From JALORV01 sp963707445 (GTDB lineage: Bacteria > Pseudomonadota > Gammaproteobacteria > Burkholderiales > Burkholderiaceae_F), in assembly GCA_963707445.1 (NCBI GenBank), contig CAVPPW010000055.1, forward strand, positions 1 through 64,000: a DNA stretch of 64,000 bases. Direction: 5' to 3'. Positions 39,860 to 49,487 of the stretch are shown here, piece by piece. Positions within the stretch are counted from its first letter, which is position 1, and every line of letters starts with the position of its first letter. The notes under the pieces were generated by a model that was not told the origin of the DNA, did not search any database, and worked only from the letters and a program-made list of their open reading frames with translations. The translations under genes and the position numbers were made by a program.

Positions 39860-40164
39860 GGTCCTTCTCCCTGGTGAAGTCCGAAAGTGGTGGGAACGAC
39901 CAACAAACGGTACGGTCTGCCGTCCGAGTCCGCGACGCAGGAATCCGCATCGGAAACCACGAAAGTTCGCGTTCGCCTGACTCGATCACGGCGAGCGATC
40001 GCGACGAAGCGGCGGTGTTACGCTCGATTCATGCGGAACTCCGGGCTGACTCTCTGTGCCTTCAATTCGGCCTCCGCCACGGTCTCGCCGCACGCACATC
40101 GCGCATGTGGACGCAGCCCCAACGCCAGACGATGGCGTTGCCGTTTGGCATCCGGCCCCGCGTA

Positions 40165-41394
40165 ATGGCTGAGACCGCGACGCCGTTGCCCTGGCCGCCC
40201 ATGCTCGGCACACCGTGTTCGCCGGTTGCGACGCGGGTGATGCTTCTGGGCGCGGGAGAACTCGGCAAGGAAGTGCTGATCGCCCTGCAGCGACTCGGCG
40301 TCGAGACGCTTGCGGTCGACCGCTACGCGGGGGCGCCGGGCCACCAGGTCGCCCACCACGCTCATGTGATCGACATGACCGACCCGCTCGCGCTGCGGGC
40401 GCTGGTCGATGCGGAGCGACCGCACATCATCGTGCCGGAGATCGAGGCGATCGCGACCGATGCACTGGTCGAGATCGAGCAGCAAGGCAACACGCGTGTG
40501 ATACCGACCGCGCGTGCAGCTCGCCTGACGATGAACCGCGAGGGCATTCGCAGGCTTGCGGCCGAGACGCTGGGGCTGCCGACGTCGCCCTACCGCTTCG
40601 CCGGCTCGTTCAGTGAAGTGCGCGCCGCGGCCGAAGCACTCGGCTTCCCCTGCATCATCAAGCCGGTGATGTCGTCCTCCGGCAAAGGTCAGAGCCGCGT
40701 CGATACAGGCGCTGAACTGCCCGCGGCATGGGACGTGGCCAACGCCGCTGGCCGCGTCGCACTCGGTCGCGTCATCGTCGAGGGCTTCATCGACTTCGAC
40801 TACGAGATCACGCTGCTCACCGTGCGCGCGCGAGGCGCCGACGGGCGGATAGTGACATCTTTCTGCGAGCCGATCGGCCATGTGCAGGTCGCAGGCGACT
40901 ACGTCGAGAGCTGGCAGCCGCACACAATGTCACCGGCCGCCCTCGCCGCCGCCCGCGACTATGCGCGGCGCGTGACCGACGATCTTGGCGGCACCGGGAT
41001 CTTCGGCGTCGAACTCTTCGTCAAGGCCGATCGGGTCTGGTTTTCCGAAGTCAGCCCGCGTCCGCACGACACCGGCATGGTGACGATGGCTACGCAGTGG
41101 CAGAACGAGTTCGAACTTCATGCCCGCGCGCTCCTCGGCCTGCCGGTCGACACCGCGCTGCGCAACCCGGGCGCTAGCGCCGTCATCTACGGCGGCCACG
41201 ATGCGGGCGCGATGGTGTTTGACGGTGTGGCCGAAGCCATGCGCCTGCCCGGAGTCGATCTGCGCCTCTTCGGCAAGCCCGAGTCGTTCGTCAAGCGGCG
41301 CCTCGGAGTGGCGTTGGCCCGCGCCGGTGACGCCGAGGCCGCGCGCGCCGTCGCCAAAGCGGCCGCCTCCTGCGTGCGGCCGCGGCCGGCCTGA
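40165..41394 (+). CDS. purT: formate-dependent GAR transformylase (PurT)
   Basis: The ATP-grasp enzyme joins formate to glycinamide ribonucleotide in purine synthesis. Marks: TRVMLLGAGELGKEVLIALQ, the PEIEAIATDAL block, KPVMSSSGKGQSRV (ATP loop), EVSPRPHDTGMVTM and LFGKPE near the end. I chose the ATG at 40165, giving about 409 residues as in other PurT proteins; an ATG at 40132 is possible. About 305 bases upstream (39860-40164) hold its promoter region; I see no riboswitch or gene there. Confidence 0.95.
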   Translation: MAETATPLPWPPMLGTPCSPVATRVMLLGAGELGKEVLIALQRLGVETLAVDRYAGAPGHQVAHHAHVIDMTDPLALRALVDAERPHIIVPEIEAIATDALVEIEQQGNTRVIPTARAARLTMNREGIRRLAAETLGLPTSPYRFAGSFSEVRAAAEALGFPCIIKPVMSSSGKGQSRVDTGAELPAAWDVANAAGRVALGRVIVEGFIDFDYEITLLTVRARGADGRIVTSFCEPIGHVQVAGDYVESWQPHTMSPAALAAARDYARRVTDDLGGTGIFGVELFVKADRVWFSEVSPRPHDTGMVTMATQWQNEFELHARALLGLPVDTALRNPGASAVIYGGHDAGAMVFDGVAEAMRLPGVDLRLFGKPESFVKRRLGVALARAGDAEAARAVAKAAASCVRPRPA

Positions 41395-41546
41395 GTCGAC
41401 TCTCGCGTCCGATCGGTGCCGCCGCCCGCGAAAGCCGCGCTTTTTGCGCGAGTAAGCACACGCGGCTCAGGGTCTACAATGAAACATTCCGCAGGCCGTG
41501 CGGACGAGCGCGTCGGTTGAGACGCCTGCCGCCGCGAAAACAAGCA

Positions 41547-42200
41547 ATGAAAATTCTCGTCGTCGACGACCACTCGCTCATCACCGACGCACTGTCCGTG
41601 CTCTTCCTCGACCTCGATCCTCAGGCCGAGGTCATCACGACGCGCACCGCCGAATCGGCGCTGCAGTTGCAGCAGCAGAACCTGGATCTCGACCTCGTCG
41701 TGCTCGACCTCGGGCTCCCCGGGGTCTCGGGCACCTCGCTGCTCGAAGCGATGGTGGCGCAGGCGCCGGAAATGAAGATCCTGGTGCTCTCGGGCCAGCA
41801 GGACCAGCGCAACGTGATGCGGGTGCTGCAGCTCGGTGCCGCGGGCTTTGTGCCGAAGTCGATGGCCTCCGAAACGCTGCTGTCGGCGGTGAAGTTCGTA
41901 CTCTCCGGCGGCGTGTACATCCCGGCGGACCTGCTCGAGGAAGTGAACCGCTCCGGCATGTTCGCCGCACCGGATCGCCCACGCGAGGCGGGCACGAGCC
42001 GCATCGAACTCACGGAACGGCAGGAACAGGTGCTGCAGCTGCTGGCGCGGGGCGCGCCGATCAAGATCATCTGCCGCGAACTGGGGCTGTCAGAAGGCAC
42101 CGTGAAGACCCACGTGACGGCGATTTACCGCGCCTTCAATGCGTCGAACCGCACTGAAGCGCTGCTGGCCGCGCGCCGCCACGGCTACGACGTCGGCTGA
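41547..42200 (+). CDS. LuxR-type response regulator
   Basis: A receiver domain (KILVVDDHSLITDAL, phospho-acceptor Asp in LVVLDLGLPG, Lys in FVPKSMA) is followed by a LuxR helix-turn-helix (LTERQEQVLQLLARG, then LGLSEGTVKTHVTAIYRAF). It should bind DNA when phosphorylated. It is convergent with the hybrid histidine kinase, which is a likely partner. The two genes lie next to a branched-chain amino-acid-type ABC operon that may be a target (inference). Confidence 0.9.
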   Translation: MKILVVDDHSLITDALSVLFLDLDPQAEVITTRTAESALQLQQQNLDLDLVVLDLGLPGVSGTSLLEAMVAQAPEMKILVLSGQQDQRNVMRVLQLGAAGFVPKSMASETLLSAVKFVLSGGVYIPADLLEEVNRSGMFAAPDRPREAGTSRIELTERQEQVLQLLARGAPIKIICRELGLSEGTVKTHVTAIYRAFNASNRTEALLAARRHGYDVG

Positions 42201-42258
42201 CGCCGACACCCACTGATCGATGACCTGACTGCGGCGAGGCTCGCCGCGGCGATCCGCT

Positions 42259-44203
42259 TCAGCCCGTGGCTTCCTGCGGCGGCGCGCGATCCGCGATCGC
42301 CGGCGGTGGCTGGATCGCGGTGCGCAGCAGCGGCAGCGTCGTCAGGCCGAGGAGTTCCCCGAGGCTGTTGTTCAGCACCGCCGCCGTCGTCGGCTTGGTG
42401 AGCACGATCGGCTCCTCGTTCGGGCTGCGTGCGATCGCCACCGATTGCGGATCGACGGCAAGGTGCTCACCCATCACACGCTGGAACTCGGCGACCACCT
42501 CCGGACGCTGCACGGCCGTCAGCATGATCGTCGGCAGCGCCACCCCGACCAGCTCGCGGATCTTGAACACCGCCTCGACGCCGCTGATCGAATGCGGGCC
42601 GAGGTTATGGTCGGCGATGATCGCGTCGATGCGCTCATGCAGGCTGATGCGCTTTATGAGCTGCGCGTTGTATCCGGTCGAAGGCACGACTTCCGCACCC
42701 CAGGATCGGAGCAGCCGCGTCAGGCTGTTCAGGATCTCGGCGTTGTCCTCGAGCACGACAAACGTGAAGCCATTGAGCGCGCGGATCGCGATGTCGATCG
42801 TCTCTGGCGTCGTGCGCTTGGCCTTCGGCGGCGCGATCGACAACGGCACCTCGACGCGGAACACCGTTCCAGTGCCCGGCCGCGTCGTCACGATCAGCGG
42901 ATGCCCGAGCAGGCCGCAGATGCGCTTGACGATCGACAGGCCGAGTCCGAAGCCCGCGCCGCTGTTCTCGGCCTTCGAGCTTTCACCGCGGTAGAACTCC
43001 TCGAAGATGCGGTCGAGCTCGCCCTGCTTGATGCCGGGTCCGGTGTCCCAGATCTCGAGGCTGATCATGCCTTCGCGCGGCCGTCCCGCGAGCAGCACGC
43101 CGCCGCGCTGCGTGTAGCGGATCGCATTGGCGAGCAGGTTGCGGATCACCCGCTGCAGCAGAAGCGGATCGCTGTCGATCGCGAAGCCGTGCCGGCGTAC
43201 GCGCAGCGACAGCCCCTTGGAGGCCGACAGCGGCGTGAACTCCTGCTCGAGCAGCGTGAACATGTCGTCGAGCAGGATCTGGTCGAAACGCGGTTGAATC
43301 GCGCCAGAGTCGAGACGCGAGATCTCGAGCAGCTCCTCGACCAGCTTCGACAACGATTCGACCGCGGTCGACAGGTTGTTCACCAGCGGCTCGAGCGGGC
43401 CCTGCGCGCGCTTCTTGAGCAGCGAGACGTAGATGCCGATCGCCTGCAGCGGCTGGCGCAGGTCGTGGCTTGCGGCGGCGAAGAACTGCGTCTTCGAGCG
43501 GGTGGCGTTCTCGGCATCGCGCCGCGCCTCCTCGGCCAGCCGCTTCTCGTTCAGCAGCTGCTCGACCAGCACCTCGTTCTCGTAGTTGTTCTTGACCGAG
43601 TCGAACACGGCGTCGCCGAAGGTGCGACCGTAAAAGACGGTGAAGAAGAACACCGCGGCCATCACGACCGAGGCCGTGTAGTAGGTCGGATCCTGCTCCC
43701 ACACCATGCGGCCGATCAGCGGCAGCAGCGCGAGCAGCATGAACGAGTAAAACGCCGGCCGGTAGCAGGCATACAGCGTCAGCGAGCCAAAGGCGACGCT
43801 CAGCACCACTGCAACCAGGACCACCTGGTGCAGCGGCTGAAAGTTGGAGAAGAAGATGGAGCCGGCGACGCCCCAGAGAACGCCCGCGGCGACCGCGAGC
43901 ACGACCCAGCTGGTGGCCCAGCGCTGCACCTGATCGACGACCGCCGCCGCGTGCCTGAACCGATACGCGACGCGCACCCGGACCAGCGATTCGAGCAAGG
44001 ATCAGCACGAACCATCCCATCAGCAGGTTCTGGTTCATCGAGTTCCAGAACACGACGACCAGCGCAAAGGCGCCGACGATGCTGACCAGCACCGACTGCG
44101 GCACCTGCCGATAGACCGACGCCATCACGCCGGCGAGGATCTTCTCCTTGCGCTGTTCCTGGGTCTCGACGACCAGACCGAAACGGGTAAGCGGTCCTGA
44201 CAT
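42259..44203 (-). CDS. hybrid sensor histidine kinase, one frameshift
   Basis: Several membrane helices (SVLVSIVGAFALVVVFW; VVLAVAAGVLWGVAGSIFF) form the sensor half. One extra base near 43995 lies between the first two. The kinase core has the phospho-His in FFAAASHDLRQPLQ, the N box NLLANAIRYTQRGG, the G1 box WDTGPGIKQGEL and the G2 box GFGLGLSIVKRI. A C-terminal receiver has the Asp in AIIADHNLG. This family (PAS-less, many helices, HDLRQPLQ) is common in Burkholderiales, where it acts with a LuxR-type regulator; the convergent regulator at 41547 fits. Confidence 0.85.
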
Positions 44204-44387
44204 GCGGGCCTTCTCGGAATGACAGCCGGGATGATAGGCGGGATGCGCGTGAGCGCACAGTGATCGGCGCCGGGTAATGCACGGGGATGAGGCGGCCGCT
44301 CGGCGCGCATCGCGCCGATTTGACGGCAGCGCCTCCATTACGGAAACTTCGGCGTCCTCGCGAGCCGAGGCGCCTCCGGAGTGATTC

Positions 44388-45569
44388 ATGAAGCCGTGCC
44401 ACGCCCTCCTCGCTGCAGCCTGCGCGTTGGCGATGGCTGCCCCGCCGGCGAGGGCCAAGCCGGTCGAACAGGTGCGGGTCGGGTTCTCGACCTCGATATC
44501 GGGTCCGTTCGCCGCACTCGGCGCCGAGGCGCGCGATGGTTTCAACCTGGCGCTGAAGCAGCTCGGCGGCAAGCTCGGCGGCATCCCGGTGGAAGTCTTC
44601 GCGACCGACGAGGCGGGCAACCCCGACACCGCTCGCCAGCACGTCGACCGCTATATCAAGCGCGACCGCATCCACTTCTACACGGGACCGATCGGATCGA
44701 ACGTTGCGCTCGCGGTCGGGCCGACGCTCTTTGCGGCCGAGGTTTTTTACCTGAGCAACAACGCCGGGCCGTCACAGCTTGCGGGCGCGCAGTGCAACGC
44801 GTTCTTCTTCAGCACTGCCTACCAGAACGACGTCTATCACGAGGCGGCCGGCAAGTTTGCGGCCGAGCGCGGCTTCAGGAAAGTCGCGGTGCTCGCACCG
44901 AACTACCCCGCGGGCCAGGATTCGGTCAACGGCTTCAAGCGGGGCTATGGCAAGCCCGTTTTGTCCGAGACCTTCACCAAGCTCGGCCAGCTCGACTACG
45001 CGGCCGAGCTCGCCAAGCTGCGCGCCGAGGCGCCCGATGCGCTCTTCATCTTCCTGCCCGGTGGCATGGGGATCAACTTCATCAAGCAGTTTGTCGGTGC
45101 CGGACTGTCGACCACGACGCAGATCATCGGGCCGGGATTTTCGGCCGACGAGGACATCATCCGCGCGATCGGCGAGCCGATGCTCGGGATGTTCAACACC
45201 GCGCACTGGAACCACGACTTTCCCAATGCCGCGAGCCAGGCGTTCGTGCAGGCCTTCGTCAAGGAATACGGCCGGCTGCCGTCGATCTATGCCGCCCAGG
45301 CGTACGACACAGTGATGATGATGGATGCGGCCGTTCGCGACGTGAAGGGCGAGCTCGACAACAAGGCGGCGCTGCGCGCGGCTTTGAAGAAGGCGAACTT
45401 CAAGTCGGTGCGCGGCGAGTTCAAGTTCGGCAACAACCAGTATCCGATCCAGGACTACTACCTGCGCACCGTCGGCAAGGACAGCCAGGGGCGGATCACC
45501 AATCGCACGCTGAACCGGGTGTTCACGAACTACCAGGACACCTACGCGACGCAGTGCAAGCTGCAGTAG
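44388..45569 (+). CDS. ABC substrate-binding protein, branched-chain amino-acid type
   Basis: A signal peptide (LLAAACALAMAAPPARA) is followed by a two-lobed type I periplasmic binding fold: RVGFSTSISGPFAALGAEA, YTGPIGSNVALAVGP and FLPGGMGINFIKQF. GGAG precedes the ATG. The sequence belongs to the LivK/aromatic-acid receptor group, which binds branched-chain amino acids, amides or aromatic acids; the ligand cannot be told here. It starts a five-gene transporter unit with no frame breaks. Confidence 0.9.
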   Translation: MKPCHALLAAACALAMAAPPARAKPVEQVRVGFSTSISGPFAALGAEARDGFNLALKQLGGKLGGIPVEVFATDEAGNPDTARQHVDRYIKRDRIHFYTGPIGSNVALAVGPTLFAAEVFYLSNNAGPSQLAGAQCNAFFFSTAYQNDVYHEAAGKFAAERGFRKVAVLAPNYPAGQDSVNGFKRGYGKPVLSETFTKLGQLDYAAELAKLRAEAPDALFIFLPGGMGINFIKQFVGAGLSTTTQIIGPGFSADEDIIRAIGEPMLGMFNTAHWNHDFPNAASQAFVQAFVKEYGRLPSIYAAQAYDTVMMMDAAVRDVKGELDNKAALRAALKKANFKSVRGEFKFGNNQYPIQDYYLRTVGKDSQGRITNRTLNRVFTNYQDTYATQCKLQ

Positions 45570-45654
45570 CGACCGTCCGCCGGTTTCTGCCCGCATTGCG
45601 GTTGCGGCTGATCGCGGCGCCGGTGCGCGCACTACGGCGGCGCGCGCCTCCACG

Positions 45655-46575
45655 ATGACCGCAACGCTGCTCGTCGAGCAACTGCTGAACGGCCTGCAGT
45701 TCGGCCTGATGCTGTTCCTGATCGCGGCCGGGCTGACACTGGTGTTCGGCATCATGGATGTGCTCAACCTCGCGCACGGTTCGCTCTACATGATCGGCGC
45801 GTATCTGGCTGCGACGATCGCGCAGGCGAGCGGCTCGTTCTGGATCGCGCTGCCGGCGGCCGTCGTCGCCACCGGCCTGATCGGACTGCTGCTCGAGATC
45901 GCACTGATGCGGCGGTTGTATCGGCGCGATCACCTGGCACAGGTGCTCGCGACCTTCGCGGTGATCCTGATCGCCGACGACACCGTCAAGCTGCTCTGGG
46001 GTCCCGCGCCGATCATGCTGTCGGCGCCGGCGGCGCTGTCCGGCCCGGTGCAGATCCTGCCGGGCGTGCTGTATCCCGCTTACCGGCTGTTGATCATCGC
46101 GGTCGGTCTGGTGCTGGCGCTGGCGCTCTATCTTTTCATTGCGCACACGCGCACCGGCATGCTGGTGCGCGCCGGCAGCAGCAACCGCGACATGGCGCGC
46201 CTGATGGGAGCGCCGGTCGAGCGGCTATTCGCCGTCATCTTCGTGCTCGGGGCGATGTTGTCGGCGGTCGCTGGCGCACTGCTCGGGCCTCTGCTCGCGG
46301 TGGAAATCGGCATGGGCGAGAACATTCTGATTCTCGCGCTCGTCGTCATCGTGATCGGCGGCATCGGCTCGATCCGCGGTGCATTCGTCGGTGCAGTGCT
46401 CGTCGGCATCGTCGATACGGCCGGGCGTGCGTTCCTGCCCGGCGTGCTCAATCACTTCCTGACAGGCGCGGTCGCGGCGCAGCTCGGCCCGGCTCTCGCC
46501 GCGATCGCGATTTATCTGCTGATGGCCGCCGTGCTGTTCCTGCGGCCGCAGGGTCTGTTTCCGGCGCGGGGCTAG
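45655..46575 (+). CDS. branched-chain amino-acid-type ABC permease (LivH)
   Basis: The protein of 306 residues is almost all membrane helix. Early block: QLLNGLQFGLMLFLIAAGLT with FGIMDVLNLAHGSLYMIGAY, the standard LivH start. ALVVIVIGGIGSIRGAFVGA near the end contacts the ATPase. It pairs with LivM to form the channel. It follows the receptor gene by 85 bases and is three bases from livM. Confidence 0.95.
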   Translation: MTATLLVEQLLNGLQFGLMLFLIAAGLTLVFGIMDVLNLAHGSLYMIGAYLAATIAQASGSFWIALPAAVVATGLIGLLLEIALMRRLYRRDHLAQVLATFAVILIADDTVKLLWGPAPIMLSAPAALSGPVQILPGVLYPAYRLLIIAVGLVLALALYLFIAHTRTGMLVRAGSSNRDMARLMGAPVERLFAVIFVLGAMLSAVAGALLGPLLAVEIGMGENILILALVVIVIGGIGSIRGAFVGAVLVGIVDTAGRAFLPGVLNHFLTGAVAAQLGPALAAIAIYLLMAAVLFLRPQGLFPARG

Positions 46576-46578
46576 GCG

Positions 46579-47511
46579 ATGAAGCTGCGCGCCGCGCTGC
46601 CCTGGCTGCTGCTCGTCATCGCGGCCGTTCTGCCGTGGGTCGCCACGGCGATCGATCAGTCGTACTACATCGGCTTCGCGCGCCGCGTGATGATCTTCGC
46701 GCTGGCCGCGGCAAGCCTCAACTTCATCATGGGGTACGCCGGCATGGTGAGCCTCGGCCATGCCGCCTTCTTCGGCATCGGCGCGTACACGGTCGGCATC
46801 GCAATGACCCACGGCGTTGCCAGCGCGTGGATCGTCTGGCCGCTGGCGATGGCCACCGCGGCACTGGCTGCGCTGGTCATCGGCTCGATCTCGCTGCGCA
46901 CGCGCGGGGTCTACTTCATCATGATCACGCTGGCGTTTGCGCAGATGGTCTACTACCTCGCCGTCGGCTTGAAGCCCTACGGCGGCGAGGACGGCCTGAC
47001 CCTGATTCAGCGTTCGCAGATCGGCCTCGGCATCGATACCGCCGACGACGCGACGCTGTACTACGTCGTGCTGGCCGTGCTGGCCGGCACGATGTTCCTG
47101 CTGAACCGGGCGGTGCAGGCGCGTTTCGGCCGCGTGCTGATCGGCATCCGCGAAAACGAAGCACGCATGGAAGCGATCGGCTTCCCCACTTTCCGCTACC
47201 GCCTCGCCGGCTTCGTCATCGCCGCCGCGATCGCGGGACTCGCCGGTGCGCTCTTCGCCAATCACAACGCCTTCGTCAGTCCGACGATCCTGCACTGGAC
47301 CCAGTCGGCGACGCTGGTGGTGATGGTGCTGCTCGGCGGACTCGGCTACCGCTACGGCGGCGTCGTCGGCGCAATCGTGCTGCTGCTGCTCGAGGAGACG
47401 CTGGCGGCACTGACCGACACCTGGCACCTGCCACTCGGCGCATTCCTGCTTGCCGTGGTGTTTATCGCACCGCGCGGGCTCGCCGCGGTGTTCTCGCGTC
47501 CGGCCCGATGA
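46579..47511 (+). CDS. branched-chain amino-acid-type ABC permease (LivM)
   Basis: Family marks are LNFIMGYAGMVSLGHAAFFG early and RFGRVLIGIRENEARMEAIGF in the middle. VVMVLLGGLGYRYGGVVGAI faces the ATPase near the end. About ten membrane helices are expected. Its stop overlaps the start of the LivG gene (ATGA), so the two are coupled. Confidence 0.95.
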   Translation: MKLRAALPWLLLVIAAVLPWVATAIDQSYYIGFARRVMIFALAAASLNFIMGYAGMVSLGHAAFFGIGAYTVGIAMTHGVASAWIVWPLAMATAALAALVIGSISLRTRGVYFIMITLAFAQMVYYLAVGLKPYGGEDGLTLIQRSQIGLGIDTADDATLYYVVLAVLAGTMFLLNRAVQARFGRVLIGIRENEARMEAIGFPTFRYRLAGFVIAAAIAGLAGALFANHNAFVSPTILHWTQSATLVVMVLLGGLGYRYGGVVGAIVLLLLEETLAALTDTWHLPLGAFLLAVVFIAPRGLAAVFSRPAR

Positions 47512-48251
47512 GCCTGCTGCAGGTCCGCGGGCTGACCAAGCGCTTTGGTGCCGTTGTAGCGACCGATGCGCTCGACCTCGCGTTCGAGCGCGCCGAAGTC
47601 CACGCGATCATCGGCCCCAACGGAGCGGGCAAGACCACGCTGATCAATCAGCTCGCGGGCTCGCTGCGGCCCGACGCCGGCGCCGTGCTGCTGCGCGGCC
47701 AGGACATCACGGCGTCTTCGGCCCACGAGCGGGTGCGCCACGGCATTGCGCGGTCGTTCCAGGTGACCAATCTGTTCCGCGCGATGAGTGCACTCGACAA
47801 CGTCGCGCTCGCAGTGCAGGCCGGCGCAGGCAGCAGCTTCCACTTCTGGCACGACGTGCGTGCGGATTCAGGACTGTTCGAGCGCGCGCTTGCGCTGCTC
47901 GATCAGGTGGGGCTGCGCGAACGCGCCGACGTGAGCGCCGGACGTCTGGCGCATGGCGAGCAGCGCCAGCTCGAGGTGGCGCTGGCGCTGGCCACGCGGC
48001 CGCTGCTGCTGCTGCTCGACGAGCCCATGGCCGGCATGGGCCCGGAAGAATCGCTGCGGATGATCGAACTGATCGATCGCCTGCGCGTGGACGCGACGAT
48101 CGTGCTGGTCGAGCACGACATGGACGCGGTGTTTCGGCTCGCGGACCGGATTTCAGTGCTGGTGTACGGACGGCTGCTCGCCACCGGAACGGCCGAGGCG
48201 ATCCGTTCGAACCCGGACGTGCGCCGCGCCTACCTCGGAGCGGCCGCGTGA
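47508..48251 (+). CDS. ABC transporter ATPase (LivG)
   Basis: The Walker A is GPNGAGKTT, the Q loop FQVTNLF, the signature is RLAHGEQRQLEVALALA (LAHGEQ replaces the usual LSGGQ, as in many LivG proteins), and Walker B LLLLLDEPMAG with the switch VEHDMD. The C-terminal extension (GTAEAIRSNPDVRRAYLG) is typical of LivG. Start and stop overlap the neighbouring genes (ATGA and GTGA), so the operon is tightly coupled. Confidence 0.95.
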   Translation: MSLLQVRGLTKRFGAVVATDALDLAFERAEVHAIIGPNGAGKTTLINQLAGSLRPDAGAVLLRGQDITASSAHERVRHGIARSFQVTNLFRAMSALDNVALAVQAGAGSSFHFWHDVRADSGLFERALALLDQVGLRERADVSAGRLAHGEQRQLEVALALATRPLLLLLDEPMAGMGPEESLRMIELIDRLRVDATIVLVEHDMDAVFRLADRISVLVYGRLLATGTAEAIRSNPDVRRAYLGAAA

Positions 48252-48964
48252 ATCTGCTCGAGCTGCGAGACGTCGCGACCGGCTACGGACCGAGCCAGGT
48301 GCTGTTCGGCGTCGACCTCGACGTGCCGCAGGGCGCAGTGGTCACGCTGCTCGGCCGCAACGGCATGGGCAAGACAACGACGCTGCGCTCGATCTTCGGT
48401 CTGCTCGCATTGCGTGACGGCGAGATCCGTTTTGCCGCTCGCCGCATCGACGCAATGGCCACCGACGCGATCGCACGGCTCGGACTCGCGATCGTTCCGG
48501 AAGGCCGGCAGGTGTTCCCGAATCTCTCGGTGGCCGAGCACCTTATCGCGTTCGCGCGCCCGAGCATCGCCAAGGCGCCGGCGACACCGGACTGGACCGC
48601 CGCGCGCATCTTCGAGCTGTTCCCGCAGCTCGCGGCGCGCCGCACCGCTCTGGGCAATCAGTTGTCGGGCGGCGAGCAGCAGATGCTTGCGATCGGCCGA
48701 GCACTGACGACGAATCCGCGCCTGCTTGTCCTCGACGACGCGACTGAGGGACTGGCACCGCTCGTGCGAGAGGAGATCTGGCGCTGTCTCGCGCTGCTGA
48801 AGAGCGCCGGGCAGTCAATCCTCGTGGTCGACAAGTACGTGCAGCGCTTGGTGCAGATCGCGGACCGGCACACGATCCTCGAGCGCGGCCGCGTGGTCTG
48901 GCACGGGACTTCGGCGCAGCTCGAGGCAGATCCCGCCATCTGGCATCGATACCTCGGCGTCTAG
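48248..48964 (+). CDS. ABC transporter ATPase (LivF)
   Basis: A GTG start overlaps the LivG stop. Walker A is GRNGMGKTTTLRS, the Q loop lies before VPEGRQVFPNLSV, the signature is LSGGEQQMLAIGRAL and Walker B LLVLDDATEGLAP. The last reads DDATEG where LDEPSEG is usual, so the catalytic Glu position is altered to Ala (DDA for DEP); whether hydrolysis by this site is reduced is open. The end is GTSAQLEADPAIWHRYLGV. Confidence 0.9.
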   Translation: MNLLELRDVATGYGPSQVLFGVDLDVPQGAVVTLLGRNGMGKTTTLRSIFGLLALRDGEIRFAARRIDAMATDAIARLGLAIVPEGRQVFPNLSVAEHLIAFARPSIAKAPATPDWTAARIFELFPQLAARRTALGNQLSGGEQQMLAIGRALTTNPRLLVLDDATEGLAPLVREEIWRCLALLKSAGQSILVVDKYVQRLVQIADRHTILERGRVVWHGTSAQLEADPAIWHRYLGV

Positions 48965-49091
48965 GGCGGCCGGCGTTGTATCCGCTCCGTCGACGAGCTG
49001 CGCATTCGCCGCTTCGACGGCGCGCGCAGTTGGCGGTACGTCGATTGATGAGTGCGTCGCTGTAGGGTTGCGTCAGGTCGCGCTCGACACC

Positions 49092-49487
49092 TCAATGCGA
49101 GGCGCTGCGATTGATCGCCGCCTGCAGGTCCTGCACGCTCCAGGGCTTCAGCACCACTTCCCCGTGCAGGAAGGGGCCCTTGGCGAAGGCCTCCTCGGAG
49201 TAACCGGTCAGGTAGATCACCCGCAGATCCTGACGCAGGTCCAAGGCCCTCTGGCCCAGTTCGACGCCATTCATCGCCGGCATGATGATGTCGGTGAGCA
49301 GCACGTCGAAGTGCTCGCGACCGTGTAAGAGTTGCAGTACCTTTGACGGGCTGTCGACCGCCGTTACCGTATACCCCAGCAGGCGCAGCAGGTCGGCCGA
49401 CGCCGTCAGTGCGTCGGCGTCGTCGTCGACCAGCAGCAACGAAGGCCGGTGGCCGTGGCCGTTAGAAGGCCCGGACGAACTCCCCAA
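49092..49487 (-). CDS. single-domain response regulator
   Basis: The 131-residue protein is one receiver domain: LLLVDDDADAL (acidic pocket), LLTDIIMPAMNG (phospho-acceptor Asp) and EVVLKPWSVQDLQ (Lys). It has no output domain, so it should act by protein contact or phosphate relay. Its start overlaps the end of the sensor kinase gene by 26 bases, showing a common transcript and a probable pair. Confidence 0.9.
   Translation of the reverse strand: MGSSSGPSNGHGHRPSLLLVDDDADALTASADLLRLLGYTVTAVDSPSKVLQLLHGREHFDVLLTDIIMPAMNGVELGQRALDLRQDLRVIYLTGYSEEAFAKGPFLHGEVVLKPWSVQDLQAAINRSASH

Noticed and set aside
42445..44085. Open frame of about 546 codons on the plus strand
   Set aside because: It is antisense to the hybrid kinase, rich in Arg/His/Gln and without any domain.
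46225..47427. Open frame of 400 codons on the minus strand
   Set aside because: It is antisense to the LivH and LivM genes and has the low-complexity composition of a shadow frame.
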